Positions 25,273 to 33,688 of a stretch of DNA of 64,000 nt are shown piece after piece; the stretch's first letter is position 1, and each line of letters opens with the position of its first letter. The DNA comes from Propioniciclava soli (lineage in GTDB: Bacteria > Actinomycetota > Actinomycetes > Propionibacteriales > Propionibacteriaceae), in NCBI RefSeq assembly GCF_014858005.1, contig NZ_JACYOT010000006.1:310001-374000 (forward strand), in the 5' to 3' direction. The translations under genes and the position numbers were made by a program. The notes beneath the pieces are model-generated. The model did no database searches and had not been told where the DNA came from. It worked only from the letters and a program-made list of their open reading frames with translations.

Positions 25273-26250
25273 CTACCGCGCCCGTCCATGGCCCTGGCGG
25301 GTGTTCGTCGGCCGAATGTCCTCCCCCGTGAGGTGCGCGTGGGCGGCGTAGGACGCCAGCGCCCCGCTGAGCACCTGGGCCCACGGTTCTGCCCCGCCCG
25401 GGCTGGAGGCGTGGACGACGAATCGGCCCGGGGTGGTGGGGTCGACGAGGCGGGGGCGGGCCAGCAACTGGTCGACGAAGGTGTCCCGCGGCCGCCAGCG
25501 GCGGGGGCGGTGCCAGGTGAGGCCGGGGTCGCGCGTGTCGATCGTGACGGCGGCGGCCGGCGTTGTTGCGGTGGTGGGGACGCCCCGGGCGGCGAGCCGG
25601 CCGCGCAGCACGTCGACCAGGGCGGACGCCGGCGCCGGGGCACCCGCGGCGTCCACGAGCTGCCATCGGCCGAACGTGCGGTCGATGCTGAGGCGGGAGG
25701 TGAGCCAGGCGGGCGCGTCGGCCGGGTCCAACCCCCGGTCGGTGGCGACGGCGCGGACGCGGTCGGCCAGCACGGGGTGCCGGAGGTCGCGGGCCACGTG
25801 CGCCAGGCTGCGCCGGGGGTCGAGCCCGGCGCGGGCCACCGCGGCGTCGGTGAGTTCGGCCTCCAGGCCGAGGGGACGCAGCGCCTGCCAGGTGCGGTCG
25901 GCGGCGTCGACGAGGTCGCGCCAGGCGGCGGCGGCGTCCTCGCCGAGGGCGTCGACGTCGCGGTACCACTGCTCCCCGCGGTCGCCGGGGCTGTCGGGGT
26001 GGGGCACGAGTTCGAGGCCGTGGAGGCCCAGCGCGCCCTTGGCGGGGCGGCCCGACTTGGTGAACAGGTCGCGCCACGGGGCGGGGAAGTCGACCACCAC
26101 CGAGCCCGCCGTCGCGCCGAGCTGGGCGGCAAGCGCGTCCGGCCAGCCGGGGTCGGGCTCGACCAGGGTGACGTCGTGGCCGACGTGGGCGAGCCGGGCG
26201 GCGGCGGCGACACCGGCGACGGTGCCGCCGAGGACGGCGACGGTGCCCAC
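25273..26250 (-). CDS. FAD/NAD(P)-binding oxidoreductase-like protein
   Basis: 325 residues. The N-terminus (VAVLGGTVAGVAAAARLAHVGHDVTLVEPDPG) is a dinucleotide-binding Rossmann unit like that of protoporphyrinogen oxidase/phytoene dehydrogenase-type flavoproteins. The usual GxGxxG is altered to GGTVAG. The C-terminal signature of amine oxidases appears as WAQVLSGALASYAAHAHLTGEDI. Substrate unknown. The GTG start follows the stop of the upstream DUF4126 gene by one base, so the two form an operon. Confidence 0.65.
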   Translation of the reverse strand: MGTVAVLGGTVAGVAAAARLAHVGHDVTLVEPDPGWPDALAAQLGATAGSVVVDFPAPWRDLFTKSGRPAKGALGLHGLELVPHPDSPGDRGEQWYRDVDALGEDAAAAWRDLVDAADRTWQALRPLGLEAELTDAAVARAGLDPRRSLAHVARDLRHPVLADRVRAVATDRGLDPADAPAWLTSRLSIDRTFGRWQLVDAAGAPAPASALVDVLRGRLAARGVPTTATTPAAAVTIDTRDPGLTWHRPRRWRPRDTFVDQLLARPRLVDPTTPGRFVVHASSPGGAEPWAQVLSGALASYAAHAHLTGEDIRPTNTRQGHGRAR

Positions 26251-26251
26251 G

Positions 26252-26848
26252 TCAGGCGGGGGTGGGGGCGTGGCGGTCGCGCCAGCGCTGGAAGGACGCC
26301 CACCCGCGGCGGATGCGGGACGCCAAGTACCACAGGGCGCCCAGCCCCGCCAGCAGCAGGATGCCGAAGACGACCGCCGCGGCCACCGGCGCCACCGCGA
26401 CGAGGGTGGCGACGCCGGTGACGGCCACGTCGCCCGCCGACGAGGCGGCCACGTTGGTCACCGGCTCGGGGGAGGTGTTCACCGCCAGGCGGATCCCGGC
26501 CTTGGTGAGGTGGCTGACCAAGGCGGTGACGCCCCCGACGGCGGCCAGGGTGACCGTGGTGAGGTCGCCCGTGGCGCCGGCCCACAGGGCACCGATCGCC
26601 GCGCCGGCGATGGGGCGGATCACGGTGGAGACGGCGTCCCAGGCGGAGTCGACGTACGGGATCTTGTCGGCCACCACCTCGATGAGGCACAGGACGCCGA
26701 CGACGACCAGCACGTCGGTGCGCTGGAACCCGGCCGGGACGCCGTCGATGCCGGCGAAGCGGCCCAGCAGCCCCAGCACCAGCACGGTGGCCCAGGCGTT
26801 GACGCCGCTGGCCCACCCGGAGGCGAAGGCGGCGGGGAGCATCTCCAT
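26252..26848 (-). CDS. DUF4126-type membrane protein
   Basis: 198 residues with about five hydrophobic helices. The N-terminal FASGWASGVNAWATVLVLGLLGRFAG and the central VADKIPYVDSAWDAVSTVIRPIAGAAIGA match the DUF4126 family (unknown function). ATG 26848 is eight bases after TACCCT and without Shine-Dalgarno sequence; the longer frame from 26923 would cover the promoter. It is the first gene of an operon with the flavoprotein-like gene. Confidence 0.75.
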   Translation of the reverse strand: MEMLPAAFASGWASGVNAWATVLVLGLLGRFAGIDGVPAGFQRTDVLVVVGVLCLIEVVADKIPYVDSAWDAVSTVIRPIAGAAIGALWAGATGDLTTVTLAAVGGVTALVSHLTKAGIRLAVNTSPEPVTNVAASSAGDVAVTGVATLVAVAPVAAAVVFGILLLAGLGALWYLASRIRRGWASFQRWRDRHAPTPA

Positions 26849-26856
26849 GGACGCCG

Positions 26857-26862
26857 AGGGTA
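26857..26862 (-). promoter_or_regulatory. -10 box TACCCT of the DUF4126 operon
   Basis: Eight bases before ATG 26848, a leaderless layout. Confidence 0.4.
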
Positions 26863-26975
26863 CTGGGCGGGGGTGACAGCGCGCACGCGCCGTTCGGGCT
26901 CCGTTCACCACAATGTCATCCATTCGTCGCTGGTGGTACGGCCCACCCCCGTGCCGGCCACGCCCCCGGCGCGCC

Positions 26976-26981
26976 TAGAGT
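26976..26981 (+). promoter_or_regulatory. -10 box TAGAGT upstream of the small gene at 27035
   Basis: TAGAGT precedes GTG 27035 by 53 bases, leaving a leader that contains GGGGAGGG as ribosome binding site. Confidence 0.35.
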
Positions 26982-27034
26982 GGAATGGTTCAGGGCGGCG
27001 GACGCCGTCGCGCGCGCGGGTGGGGAGGGTTGCG

Positions 27035-27235
27035 GTGGGCAACGCACTGGAATTCATCAAGGGTGTCGACAAGCTGCATGCCTTCTACACCGAGAACGTC
27101 CGCATGCTCGCGCACGCCTACGACCTCTCCGACGAGGAGGCCGCCCGCATCCTCGAGACGTACGACTTCCGCAACGTGGCGCGCTCGATCCTGCGCCCAC
27201 CGCGGGTCGACCTGATGGAGCGCCTCGGCGACTGA
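27035..27235 (+). CDS. Small conserved helical protein, function unknown
   Basis: 66 residues, starting at GTG with GGGGAGGG nearby. The sequence is highly structured-looking for its size (ALEFIKGVDKLHAFYTENVRM, then LSDEEAARILETYDFRNVAR), with helix-forming charge spacing and no membrane segment. I recognise no named domain. It stands alone between two promoters. Confidence 0.55.
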   Translation: MGNALEFIKGVDKLHAFYTENVRMLAHAYDLSDEEAARILETYDFRNVARSILRPPRVDLMERLGD

Positions 27236-27349
27236 CGCAGGGCTCCCCGCCAGGGATGAGGGCGGCTGCGCGCACGGTCGGACGTCGGGGCCGCTCGGGG
27301 CGCAGGGGCATCCCGACCGTGGAGCGACGCGCCGGCGTCCGGGGCGGCG

Positions 27350-27355
27350 TAGGTT
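27350..27355 (+). promoter_or_regulatory. -10 box TAGGTT of the broken deacetylase gene
   Basis: Seven bases before GTG 27363; this fixes the start of the signal peptide frame. Confidence 0.5.
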
Positions 27356-27362
27356 CACCAGA

Positions 27363-28928
27363 GTGAGTCGTGGGTTCGGCCGCCGGGGGGCGGCCCTGGC
27401 GTGCAGTGTCCTTCTCGTCGCGTGCGCACCCGCTGCGTCCGTGACGCCGTCGCCGTCCGCCCCGGGGTGACGCCCCCGGCAGCCGTGGCGGCCCCGGCGA
27501 CGTGGGCCAGCGACCAGCTCGTCGAGAATCGGCCCGACCGGCCCGTGTTCCTCGCCTGGCCGGTGGTGCCGGACGCCGCGCCGCTCGGCACGGCGGTGCG
27601 CGCCTGGCTGGACGAGCGTCTGGAGGTCTTCCGTGCCGACGAGATCCCCAGCGAGGAGGCGCCGCCCGAGCTCAACGGGCAGTGGGCGGCGACCCTCGAC
27701 GAGCCGGGCGGCATGGTGGGTGTGCGCGTGGAGCTGTACGAGTTCAGCGGTGCCAACGGGGCGCTGACCTCGGCCACGTTCCACGCCGAGCGCGGGGCCA
27801 CGGCCGCGCTGTCCGGGCGCGACCTGGTGGCCGACGAGAGCGCCGATGCGTTCGCGGACGCGACCCTGGCGGCGCTGCGGGCGGCCGGGCACCCGGTGCT
27901 CGACGACCTGGCCGCCACGCCGGCCGCGCGCGAGGCGCTGTTCGCCGACCTGACGTTCACGCGCGCCGGCGAGCTCGTCGTTTTGCGTCGGCGAGGGGGT
28001 CGTGGCACCCTTCAGTGAGGGGGAGGTGGACGCCGTGGTGCCGGCCGAGGTCGCCGAGGGGTTGTTGTCGCCGAACGGGCGGCGGGTCCGGGACGCCTAC
28101 GCCGCGGTCGGCCCGATCGCCGCGTCGACGCCCCCCGCTCCCGCGGCCACCCCGACGCCCGCTCCCGTGGCCACGCCGACGGCCCCGCCCACCTCGAGTT
28201 CTTCGGCCGCCCCGAGTTCGTCGGCCACCCCGAGCGCGTCGCCCGCTTCGAGTAGGGCGGCAGGGCCGGGCACCCCGGCCGCGCCGGCGGCGTCCGGCAC
28301 CGCTGCGGGGTCGGTGGACTGCGCGGCCACGCCGTGCGTGGCGCTGACGTTCGACGACGGCCCCGGGCCGCACACGGCCCGGTTGCTCGACCTGCTGGCC
28401 GCCCGGAAGGCGCCGGCCACGTTCTTCCTGCCCGGCCAGAACGTGGCCCGACAGCCGGGGTTGGTGCGCCGGATGGCGGCCGAGGGGCACGAGATCGGCA
28501 ACCACACGTGGGATCACCAGCAGCTCACCAAGCTGGGCCGGGCCGGCCAGCGCGAGGAGGTGGAGCGGGCGGCGGCGGCGATCGCTGCGGCCGGCGCGAC
28601 GCCGACGGTCTTCCGGCCGCCCTACGGCTCGCGCAACGCCACCACCGACGCCGTGGCGGGGGCCCCGGTGATCCTGTGGGACGTCGACACCCTCGACTGG
28701 AAGACCCGGGACACCGATGCCACCGTGGCGGCCGCGCTGCGCGACACCCGGCGCGGCTCGATCGTGTTGATGCACGACATTCACGCCCCGACCGTGGCCG
28801 CCGTGCCCCGCATCATCGACGGGCTGCGGGAGCGGGGCTACACCCTGGTGACCGTCTCGCAGCTGCTGGGCGACGCCCGTCCCGGCGTGGTGCACCGCCG
28901 GCGGCAGGGGGCGGACGCGGGCTCTTGA
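27363..28928 (+). pseudogene. Lipoprotein polysaccharide (peptidoglycan) deacetylase, two compensating frameshifts
   Basis: The gene reads in three pieces. GTG 27363 gives a lipoprotein signal (ALACSVLLVACAPAAS, lipobox Cys 21) and then hits TGA at 27468 just after GGGG (27464-27467); one more G would join it to the next frame. That second frame (27471-27980) encodes a DUF3298-like domain ending GELVV. After TTTT (27981-27984) one T too many breaks it, and the original frame resumes with VGEGVVAPFSEGEVDAVVP, a Pro/Ser/Thr linker and a NodB-type deacetylase (LTFDDGPGPHT, HEIGNHTWDH, FRPPYGS, VILWDVDTLDW, SIVLMHDIH). Metal ligands and catalytic Asp are intact. It is either a recent pseudogene or two homopolymer errors in the assembly. 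Confidence 0.75.
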
Positions 28929-28955
28929 CGGATTGTCGGAGGCGCGGCGTAGAGT
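28925..28955 (+). promoter_or_regulatory. Promoter of the SOS mutagenesis operon
   Basis: TTGACG (28925-28930) and TAGAGT (28950-28955) with 19 bases between. Transcription would begin near 28962, directly beside the LexA box. Confidence 0.55.
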
Positions 28956-28965
28956 GATCGCTCCA

Positions 28966-28981
28966 TCGAACTTCTGTTCGA
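28966..28981 (+). promoter_or_regulatory. Perfect LexA (SOS) box
   Basis: TCGAACttctGTTCGA matches the actinobacterial LexA consensus TCGAAC-N4-GTTCGA at all 12 specified bases. It overlaps the expected transcription start and lies 17 bases before ATG 28998, so bound LexA would block the operon until DNA damage triggers its cleavage. Confidence 0.85.
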
Positions 28982-28997
28982 AAAGGGGAGGGTGGTC

Positions 28998-29321
28998 ATG
29001 CGACGGTACGACGAACCGATCGAGGTGCGCTCGGGTGAGGTGGACGGCGAGCTCGCCCCCGTCCAGTTCCTGTGGCGGCGCCGGCTGTGGCGGGTGCTGA
29101 GCGTCGAGACACGGTGGAAGGAGACCGCGGACTGGTGGTCGCGCGGGGCCGGGGGGCGCGCGGAGGCGTCCACCGGGGCGGACGCGGACGCCGACCTGCT
29201 CGCCGAGTCGGAGGTCTGGCGGGTGGTGGCCTCACCGGGGGCCTGGGCCTCCCCGGGGGTCTACGAGCTGGCGCACCCGGTCAGCCACGACGCCTGGTCG
29301 CTGCGGGCGGTGGTGGACTGA
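28998..29321 (+). CDS. DUF6504 family protein, first gene of the SOS operon
   Basis: 107 residues. The start RRYDEPIEVRSGEVDGELAPVQFLWRRRLWRVLSVETRW and the tail VYELAHPV..WSLRAVVD match a small family that in actinobacteria travels with translesion polymerases. The Trp/Arg-rich beta pattern suggests a protein- or nucleic-acid-binding fold; its role is not established. ATG 28998 has GGGGAGGG five bases upstream. Its stop overlaps the next ATG by one base. Confidence 0.75.
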   Translation: MRRYDEPIEVRSGEVDGELAPVQFLWRRRLWRVLSVETRWKETADWWSRGAGGRAEASTGADADADLLAESEVWRVVASPGAWASPGVYELAHPVSHDAWSLRAVVD

Positions 29322-29749
29322 TGCCCGCCCTCGACGTCCCCGGACCCCACCGCACGTCTCACCGCGCGGGCCCCCTGGTGGCCGAGAACGGGGGCGGGGC
29401 GGTCGACGACGTCGCCGCCGCGCTGGCCGCCGCGGAGGACGCCGCGCGCCCGGCGACGCGCTACCTCGCCGCCCACGCTGCCGCGCTGCGGGTGGCCGCG
29501 GCGGTGCTGGCGGTGCGGCGGCCCCGGCTGCGCGGGCGGCGCGGGGTCTGGGAGGTGGTGGCCGCCGTCGCGCCCGAGCTGGGCGAGTGGGCGGCCTACT
29601 TCGGCACCCTCGAGCTCAAGCGGCAGGCGGTCGCGGCGGGGGCGTCCGGGCTGGTCGGCACCCGCGAGGCGGACGACCTCGTGCGCGATGCCGAGGCGTT
29701 CGCTGCGGCCGCAGCCTGGTACTGCGGCGGGGGTGGGCGGCATGGGTGA
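29321..29749 (+). CDS. HEPN-domain protein (SAV_6107 family), SOS-operon member
   Basis: 142 residues, all-helical. The core ARPATRYLAAHAAALRVAAA, then VWEVVAAVAPELGEWAAYF and READDLVRDAEAF, matches the SAV_6107 HEPN family of actinobacteria. R47-Y-L-A-A-H52 fits the R-x4-6-H motif that forms the RNase site in HEPN dimers, so a ribonuclease activity is possible though not shown. ATG overlaps the DUF6504 stop (TGATG), and its own stop overlaps dnaE2 by eight bases, so it is translated in step with the polymerase gene. Confidence 0.75.
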   Translation: MPALDVPGPHRTSHRAGPLVAENGGGAVDDVAAALAAAEDAARPATRYLAAHAAALRVAAAVLAVRRPRLRGRRGVWEVVAAVAPELGEWAAYFGTLELKRQAVAAGASGLVGTREADDLVRDAEAFAAAAAWYCGGGGRHG

Positions 29750-32700
29750 CCCGTTCGTCCACCTGCGGGTCGCGTCGGGCTACTCGCTGCAGTACGGCAC
29801 CGCGCACCCGTCGGCGCTCGTCGCGCAGGCGGCGAACCATGACATGGACACCCTCGCCCTCACCGACCGCGACGGGCTCTACGGCGCCATCCGGTTCGCC
29901 AAGGCGTGCCTGGGGGCGGGCGTCGCCCCGGTGGTCGGGGCCGATCTCGCGGTGGAGCGGGACGGCCGTCGGGCGGCCGGCGCCGGCTGGACGCGGGGCG
30001 GCGACGCCCTGCCCCGCGTGGTGGTGCTCGCCGAGTCGCGGCGCGGCTGGGGCTCGCTGTGCCGGCTGGTCTCGGCCACCCACGCGCGCGGTGAGCGCGG
30101 CAAGCCGGTCGCCAACCGGCTCCTCGTCGGCGCCCACGCCACCGATGTCGTCGTCGTCCTCGGCCCCGACTCCGACCTGGGGGAGGCCCTCGCCGAGCGC
30201 GACGACGCCCGGGCCGAGGCCGTCCTGGCGGCGTGGCGGGCGGTGCTGGAGGACCACCAGATCGTCCTCGGCGTCACCAACCACCACGTCGCGCCCGGCC
30301 CGGGGGGCTGCGCGGTCGGGTCGGCGCGCCTGGCGGGGCGCATGCTCGCCTTCGCCGACGCCCACGGGCTGGCCGGCGTCCTCACCAACGCCGTCCGCAT
30401 GGCCCGTCGCGCGGACGCCCCGGTCGCCGACGTGCTGGACGCCGCCCGCCGCCTGGTGCCCCTCGACGTCCGCAACGTCGACCGGCGCAACGCCGAGGGG
30501 TACCTCAAGTCGGGCAAGGACATGGTCGCGACCGCCGAGGAGGTCGCCCGCCTCGCCGGCCGGCCGGACGCGACCCGCCTGTTCGGCGACACCCGGCACC
30601 TGGCGCTGCGCTGTCGCCTCGACCCGCGGGCCGATCTGGGGCTGGGGGAGATCCACCTGCCCGAGTTCGCCGGGGGCATCGGCGAGCTGCGCGCCCGGTG
30701 CGAGGCCGGGCTGGCGGCCCGCTACGGCGCGGCGCCGTCGGCCACGCACGACCGGCTGGCCGACGAGCTGGGCGTCATCGAACAACTGGGGTTCGCGGCG
30801 TACTTCCTCACGGTCGCCCAGGTGGTCGACACGGTGAAGGAGATGGGCATCCGCGTGGCGGCGCGCGGCTCGGGGGCGGGCAGCCTCGTCAACTACTGCC
30901 TGGGCATCTCGGGGGTCGACCCGATCCGCTACGACCTCATCATGGAGCGGTTCCTCTCCCCGCTGCGCCGGGCGCTGCCCGACATCGACATCGATGTGGA
31001 GTCGGCCCGGCGGCTGGAGGTGTACGACCGGGTGTTCGCCGATTTCGGCGCCGACCGGGTCGCCGCGGTGGCGATGCTGGAGACGTACCGCGTCCGCCAC
31101 GCCATCCGCGACACGGGCGCGGCGATGAGCCTGCCGCCGGGGGACGTGGACGCGTTGGCCAAGGCCTTCCCGCACATCCGCGCCCGCGACGTGCGCCACG
31201 CGCTGCGCGAGCTGCCCGAGCTGCGGCGGCTGAAGGTGGCCGACACCCAGCTGGAGACGCTGTTCACCCTGGTGGAGTCCCTCGACGGGCTGCCCCGGCA
31301 CGTGGCGCTGCACCCATGCGGGGTGATCCTGTCCGACGCCACGCTGGGGGAGCGGACGCCGGTCGAGGCATCGTTCGGCGGCTACGCGATGAGCCAGTTC
31401 GACAAGGACGACGTGGAGGACATCGGGCTGTTGAAGCTCGACATCCTCGGCATCCGGATGCAGAGCTCGATGGCGCACGCCGTCGACGAGGTGGCCCGCG
31501 TCACCGGCGAGCGGGTGGACGTGGACGCACTGGCGCCGTACGAGGACGCCGACGTGTACGGCATGATCGGCCGCGCGGAGACGATCGGCTGCTTCCAGAT
31601 CGAGTCGCCGGGCCAACGCGAGCTGGTGGGCAAGTTCGGGCCACGCGAGTTCAACGACCTGGTCATCGACATCAGCCTGTTCCGGCCCGGGCCGGTGAAG
31701 TCCGACATGGTCGTGCCGTTCCTGCGCGCCCGCAACGGGTGGAACGAGGCCAGCTACCCCCACCCCGACCTGGTGCCCGCCCTCGCGGAGACCCAGGGGG
31801 TCGTCGTGTTCCACGAGCAGGTGATCAAGCTGGTCGCCGTCATGACCGGCTGCTCGCTCGCCCACGGCGACGAGGCGCGGCGCGCGCTCGGCTCGACGCA
31901 GGGGCAGGAAGACGTGCGGCGCTGGTTCGTGCCCGCCGCGCGGGCGCGGGGCTACGACGAGGCGCTGATCGGGCACGTGTGGGAGGTGCTGGTCGCGTTC
32001 GCGTCGTTCGGGTTCTGCAAGGCCCACGCGGCGGCGTTCGCGCTGCCCACCTACCAGTCGGCGTGGTTGAAGTGGCACCACCCGGCCGCCTTCATCGCGG
32101 GGCTCCTCACCCACGACCCCGGCATGTACCCCAAACGGCTCATCCTGGAGGAGGCGCGGCGCGTCGGCGTCCCCATCCTGCCGCTGGACGTCAACGCCTC
32201 CGACGCAGTCCACCGGATCGAGTCGGTGGCCGACGCCGGGCCCCCCGCTGCCTTGGGTGCTGCGGAGCAGCCTCGCTCGGCGGTGGCCGTCCACACCCTC
32301 GGCATCCGGCTGGCGCTGAGCGAGGTGAAGGGCATCACGGACGCCGAGATCGACCGCATCGCGAGCGGTCGGCCCTACGCGGGGCTCGTCGACTTCTGGC
32401 AGCGCGCCCGCCCGTCGAGCGACGTCGCCGAGCACCTGGTGCTGGCCGGGGCGTTCGACACGCTCTACCGCATCGGCGGCCCGCGGCGCATCGGCGCCCG
32501 GGGCGTCGTCACCCGCCGCGACCTGTTGCTCACCCTCGCCGACCTCGCCCGGGCCGATCGGGTGGACGCCCGCGCCCACGGCCGGGCCCGCGGCCTGGGC
32601 AGCCAGGGGGCGACCACGGAGCAGGCCGTCCAACTGGCGTTCGACTTCGCCCCGCCGGCCGAGGCCACTCCCGCCGACCTCGCGGTCCCGACCCGGGGTG

Positions 32701-33605
32701 CGTTCCCCGCCGACGTCGCGCTGGCGGCCGACGTGGCGTTGCCGGCCGACGTCCGCCCGTCCGGGTTGCCCGAGATGACCGCGACCGAGCGGCTGGAGGC
32801 GGAGCTGGCGGTGCTCGGCCTGGACGCCACGCGCCACGTGCTGGCCGAGCACCGGGACTTCCTGGACGCGATCGGGGTCACCTGGTCCGACCAGTTGCTC
32901 CAGCGGCGCAGCCAGAGCCGGCTCCTGGTGGCCGGGGTGAAGGTGGCGACGCAGACGCCGCCCGTGAAGTCGGGGCGCCGGGTGGTCTTCGCGACGCTCG
33001 ACGACACCCGGGGCCTGGTGGACCTGACGTTCTTCGAGGACGCCCAGGGCCCCTTCGCCACCACGGTGTTCAACAGCTGGCTGCTGCTCGGGGTGGGGGA
33101 GCTGCGGCGCACCGGTCCGCGCGGGGTGTCGCTGCGGGCGATCGGGGCGTGGGACCTGCTGCAGCTGCGGGAGCGGTGGGCGTCCGTCCTGGAGGCCACC
33201 GGCGATCCGGACGCCGCCGCCGCGGCCGTGCGGTCGGTCATCGACACCGACCTCGCGGCGCAGGAGGAGGCCAACGCCGCCCGCGACCGGGCCCGCGCCG
33301 AGTGGGACTGGAACGCCAAGGCGGAGGGCCGGCCCTGGGCCGACGAACCCCGCGCCGACGAACCCCGCGCCGACGAACCCCGCGCCGACCGGCCCCCCGT
33401 CAACCAGCCCCGGGCCGACACCGAGCACGCGGGCGCCGCCGGTGGCATGGGGCAGCGTCGGGTGTTGGTGCACCCCAGCGGGTTCGTGCAGTCGCCCTAC
33501 ACCGACGTGGCGCCGGCGGGGGAGTCGCCCAAGCAGATCCCGAAGCGCTACGCCGACCCGGGGCGCAAGCTGTGGCACTCCAGCCAGGGGTCGTCCGGCC
33601 GGTGA
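29742..33605 (+). CDS. dnaE2: Error-prone DNA polymerase III alpha subunit DnaE2
   Basis: 1287 residues, C-family polymerase used for damage-induced mutagenesis. N-terminal PHP domain begins FVHLRVASGYSLQYGT and contains LALTDRDGLYGAI. The polymerase active site shows LPDIDIDVES near residue 410 (two catalytic Asp) and FDKDDVEDIGLLKLDILGI near 550 with the third; ARGSGAGSLVNYCLGI is the nucleotide-binding segment. An HhH region and OB-fold (WSDQLLQRRSQSRLLVAGVK) follow. The C-terminus ends GKLWHSSQGSSGR-like, typical of DnaE2. An ADEPR pentapeptide repeat sits near the end. Under the LexA box with DUF6504 and HEPN genes; no imuA'/imuB here. Confidence 0.93.
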   Translation: MGDPFVHLRVASGYSLQYGTAHPSALVAQAANHDMDTLALTDRDGLYGAIRFAKACLGAGVAPVVGADLAVERDGRRAAGAGWTRGGDALPRVVVLAESRRGWGSLCRLVSATHARGERGKPVANRLLVGAHATDVVVVLGPDSDLGEALAERDDARAEAVLAAWRAVLEDHQIVLGVTNHHVAPGPGGCAVGSARLAGRMLAFADAHGLAGVLTNAVRMARRADAPVADVLDAARRLVPLDVRNVDRRNAEGYLKSGKDMVATAEEVARLAGRPDATRLFGDTRHLALRCRLDPRADLGLGEIHLPEFAGGIGELRARCEAGLAARYGAAPSATHDRLADELGVIEQLGFAAYFLTVAQVVDTVKEMGIRVAARGSGAGSLVNYCLGISGVDPIRYDLIMERFLSPLRRALPDIDIDVESARRLEVYDRVFADFGADRVAAVAMLETYRVRHAIRDTGAAMSLPPGDVDALAKAFPHIRARDVRHALRELPELRRLKVADTQLETLFTLVESLDGLPRHVALHPCGVILSDATLGERTPVEASFGGYAMSQFDKDDVEDIGLLKLDILGIRMQSSMAHAVDEVARVTGERVDVDALAPYEDADVYGMIGRAETIGCFQIESPGQRELVGKFGPREFNDLVIDISLFRPGPVKSDMVVPFLRARNGWNEASYPHPDLVPALAETQGVVVFHEQVIKLVAVMTGCSLAHGDEARRALGSTQGQEDVRRWFVPAARARGYDEALIGHVWEVLVAFASFGFCKAHAAAFALPTYQSAWLKWHHPAAFIAGLLTHDPGMYPKRLILEEARRVGVPILPLDVNASDAVHRIESVADAGPPAALGAAEQPRSAVAVHTLGIRLALSEVKGITDAEIDRIASGRPYAGLVDFWQRARPSSDVAEHLVLAGAFDTLYRIGGPRRIGARGVVTRRDLLLTLADLARADRVDARAHGRARGLGSQGATTEQAVQLAFDFAPPAEATPADLAVPTRGAFPADVALAADVALPADVRPSGLPEMTATERLEAELAVLGLDATRHVLAEHRDFLDAIGVTWSDQLLQRRSQSRLLVAGVKVATQTPPVKSGRRVVFATLDDTRGLVDLTFFEDAQGPFATTVFNSWLLLGVGELRRTGPRGVSLRAIGAWDLLQLRERWASVLEATGDPDAAAAAVRSVIDTDLAAQEEANAARDRARAEWDWNAKAEGRPWADEPRADEPRADEPRADRPPVNQPRADTEHAGAAGGMGQRRVLVHPSGFVQSPYTDVAPAGESPKQIPKRYADPGRKLWHSSQGSSGR
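33339..33398 (+). repeat. 15-bp tandem repeat inside dnaE2
   Basis: GCCGACGAACCCCGC occurs three times in exact tandem (33339-33383) plus one diverged unit, encoding ADEPR-ADEPR-ADEPR-ADRPP in the linker after the OB-fold. In-frame copy-number change is likely. Confidence 0.85.
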
Positions 33606-33688
33606 CCAGGGGAGCGGGGTGCTTTTGTCGGACCCACCCCCTACCATCGGATGGGTAAGTGTGTTCGAATCGTCGAGGAGGTCCGTCC

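Noticed and set aside
27401-28018. Independent gene starting at GTG 27401
   Set aside because: It would lack a signal peptide and end in mid-domain; the frameshifted single-gene reading explains the flanking coding segments better.
29616-33647. Open frame of 1343 codons on the minus strand opposite dnaE2
   Set aside because: It is the antisense of a real polymerase gene with full motifs. Long antisense frames are expected at this G+C content, and its translation is Arg/Gly/Ala-rich without domains.
33664-33679. Possible second LexA box before dinB (GTGTTCGAATCGTCGA)
   Set aside because: Only one half-site fits (TCGAAT or GTTCGA); the opposite half does not match the consensus.
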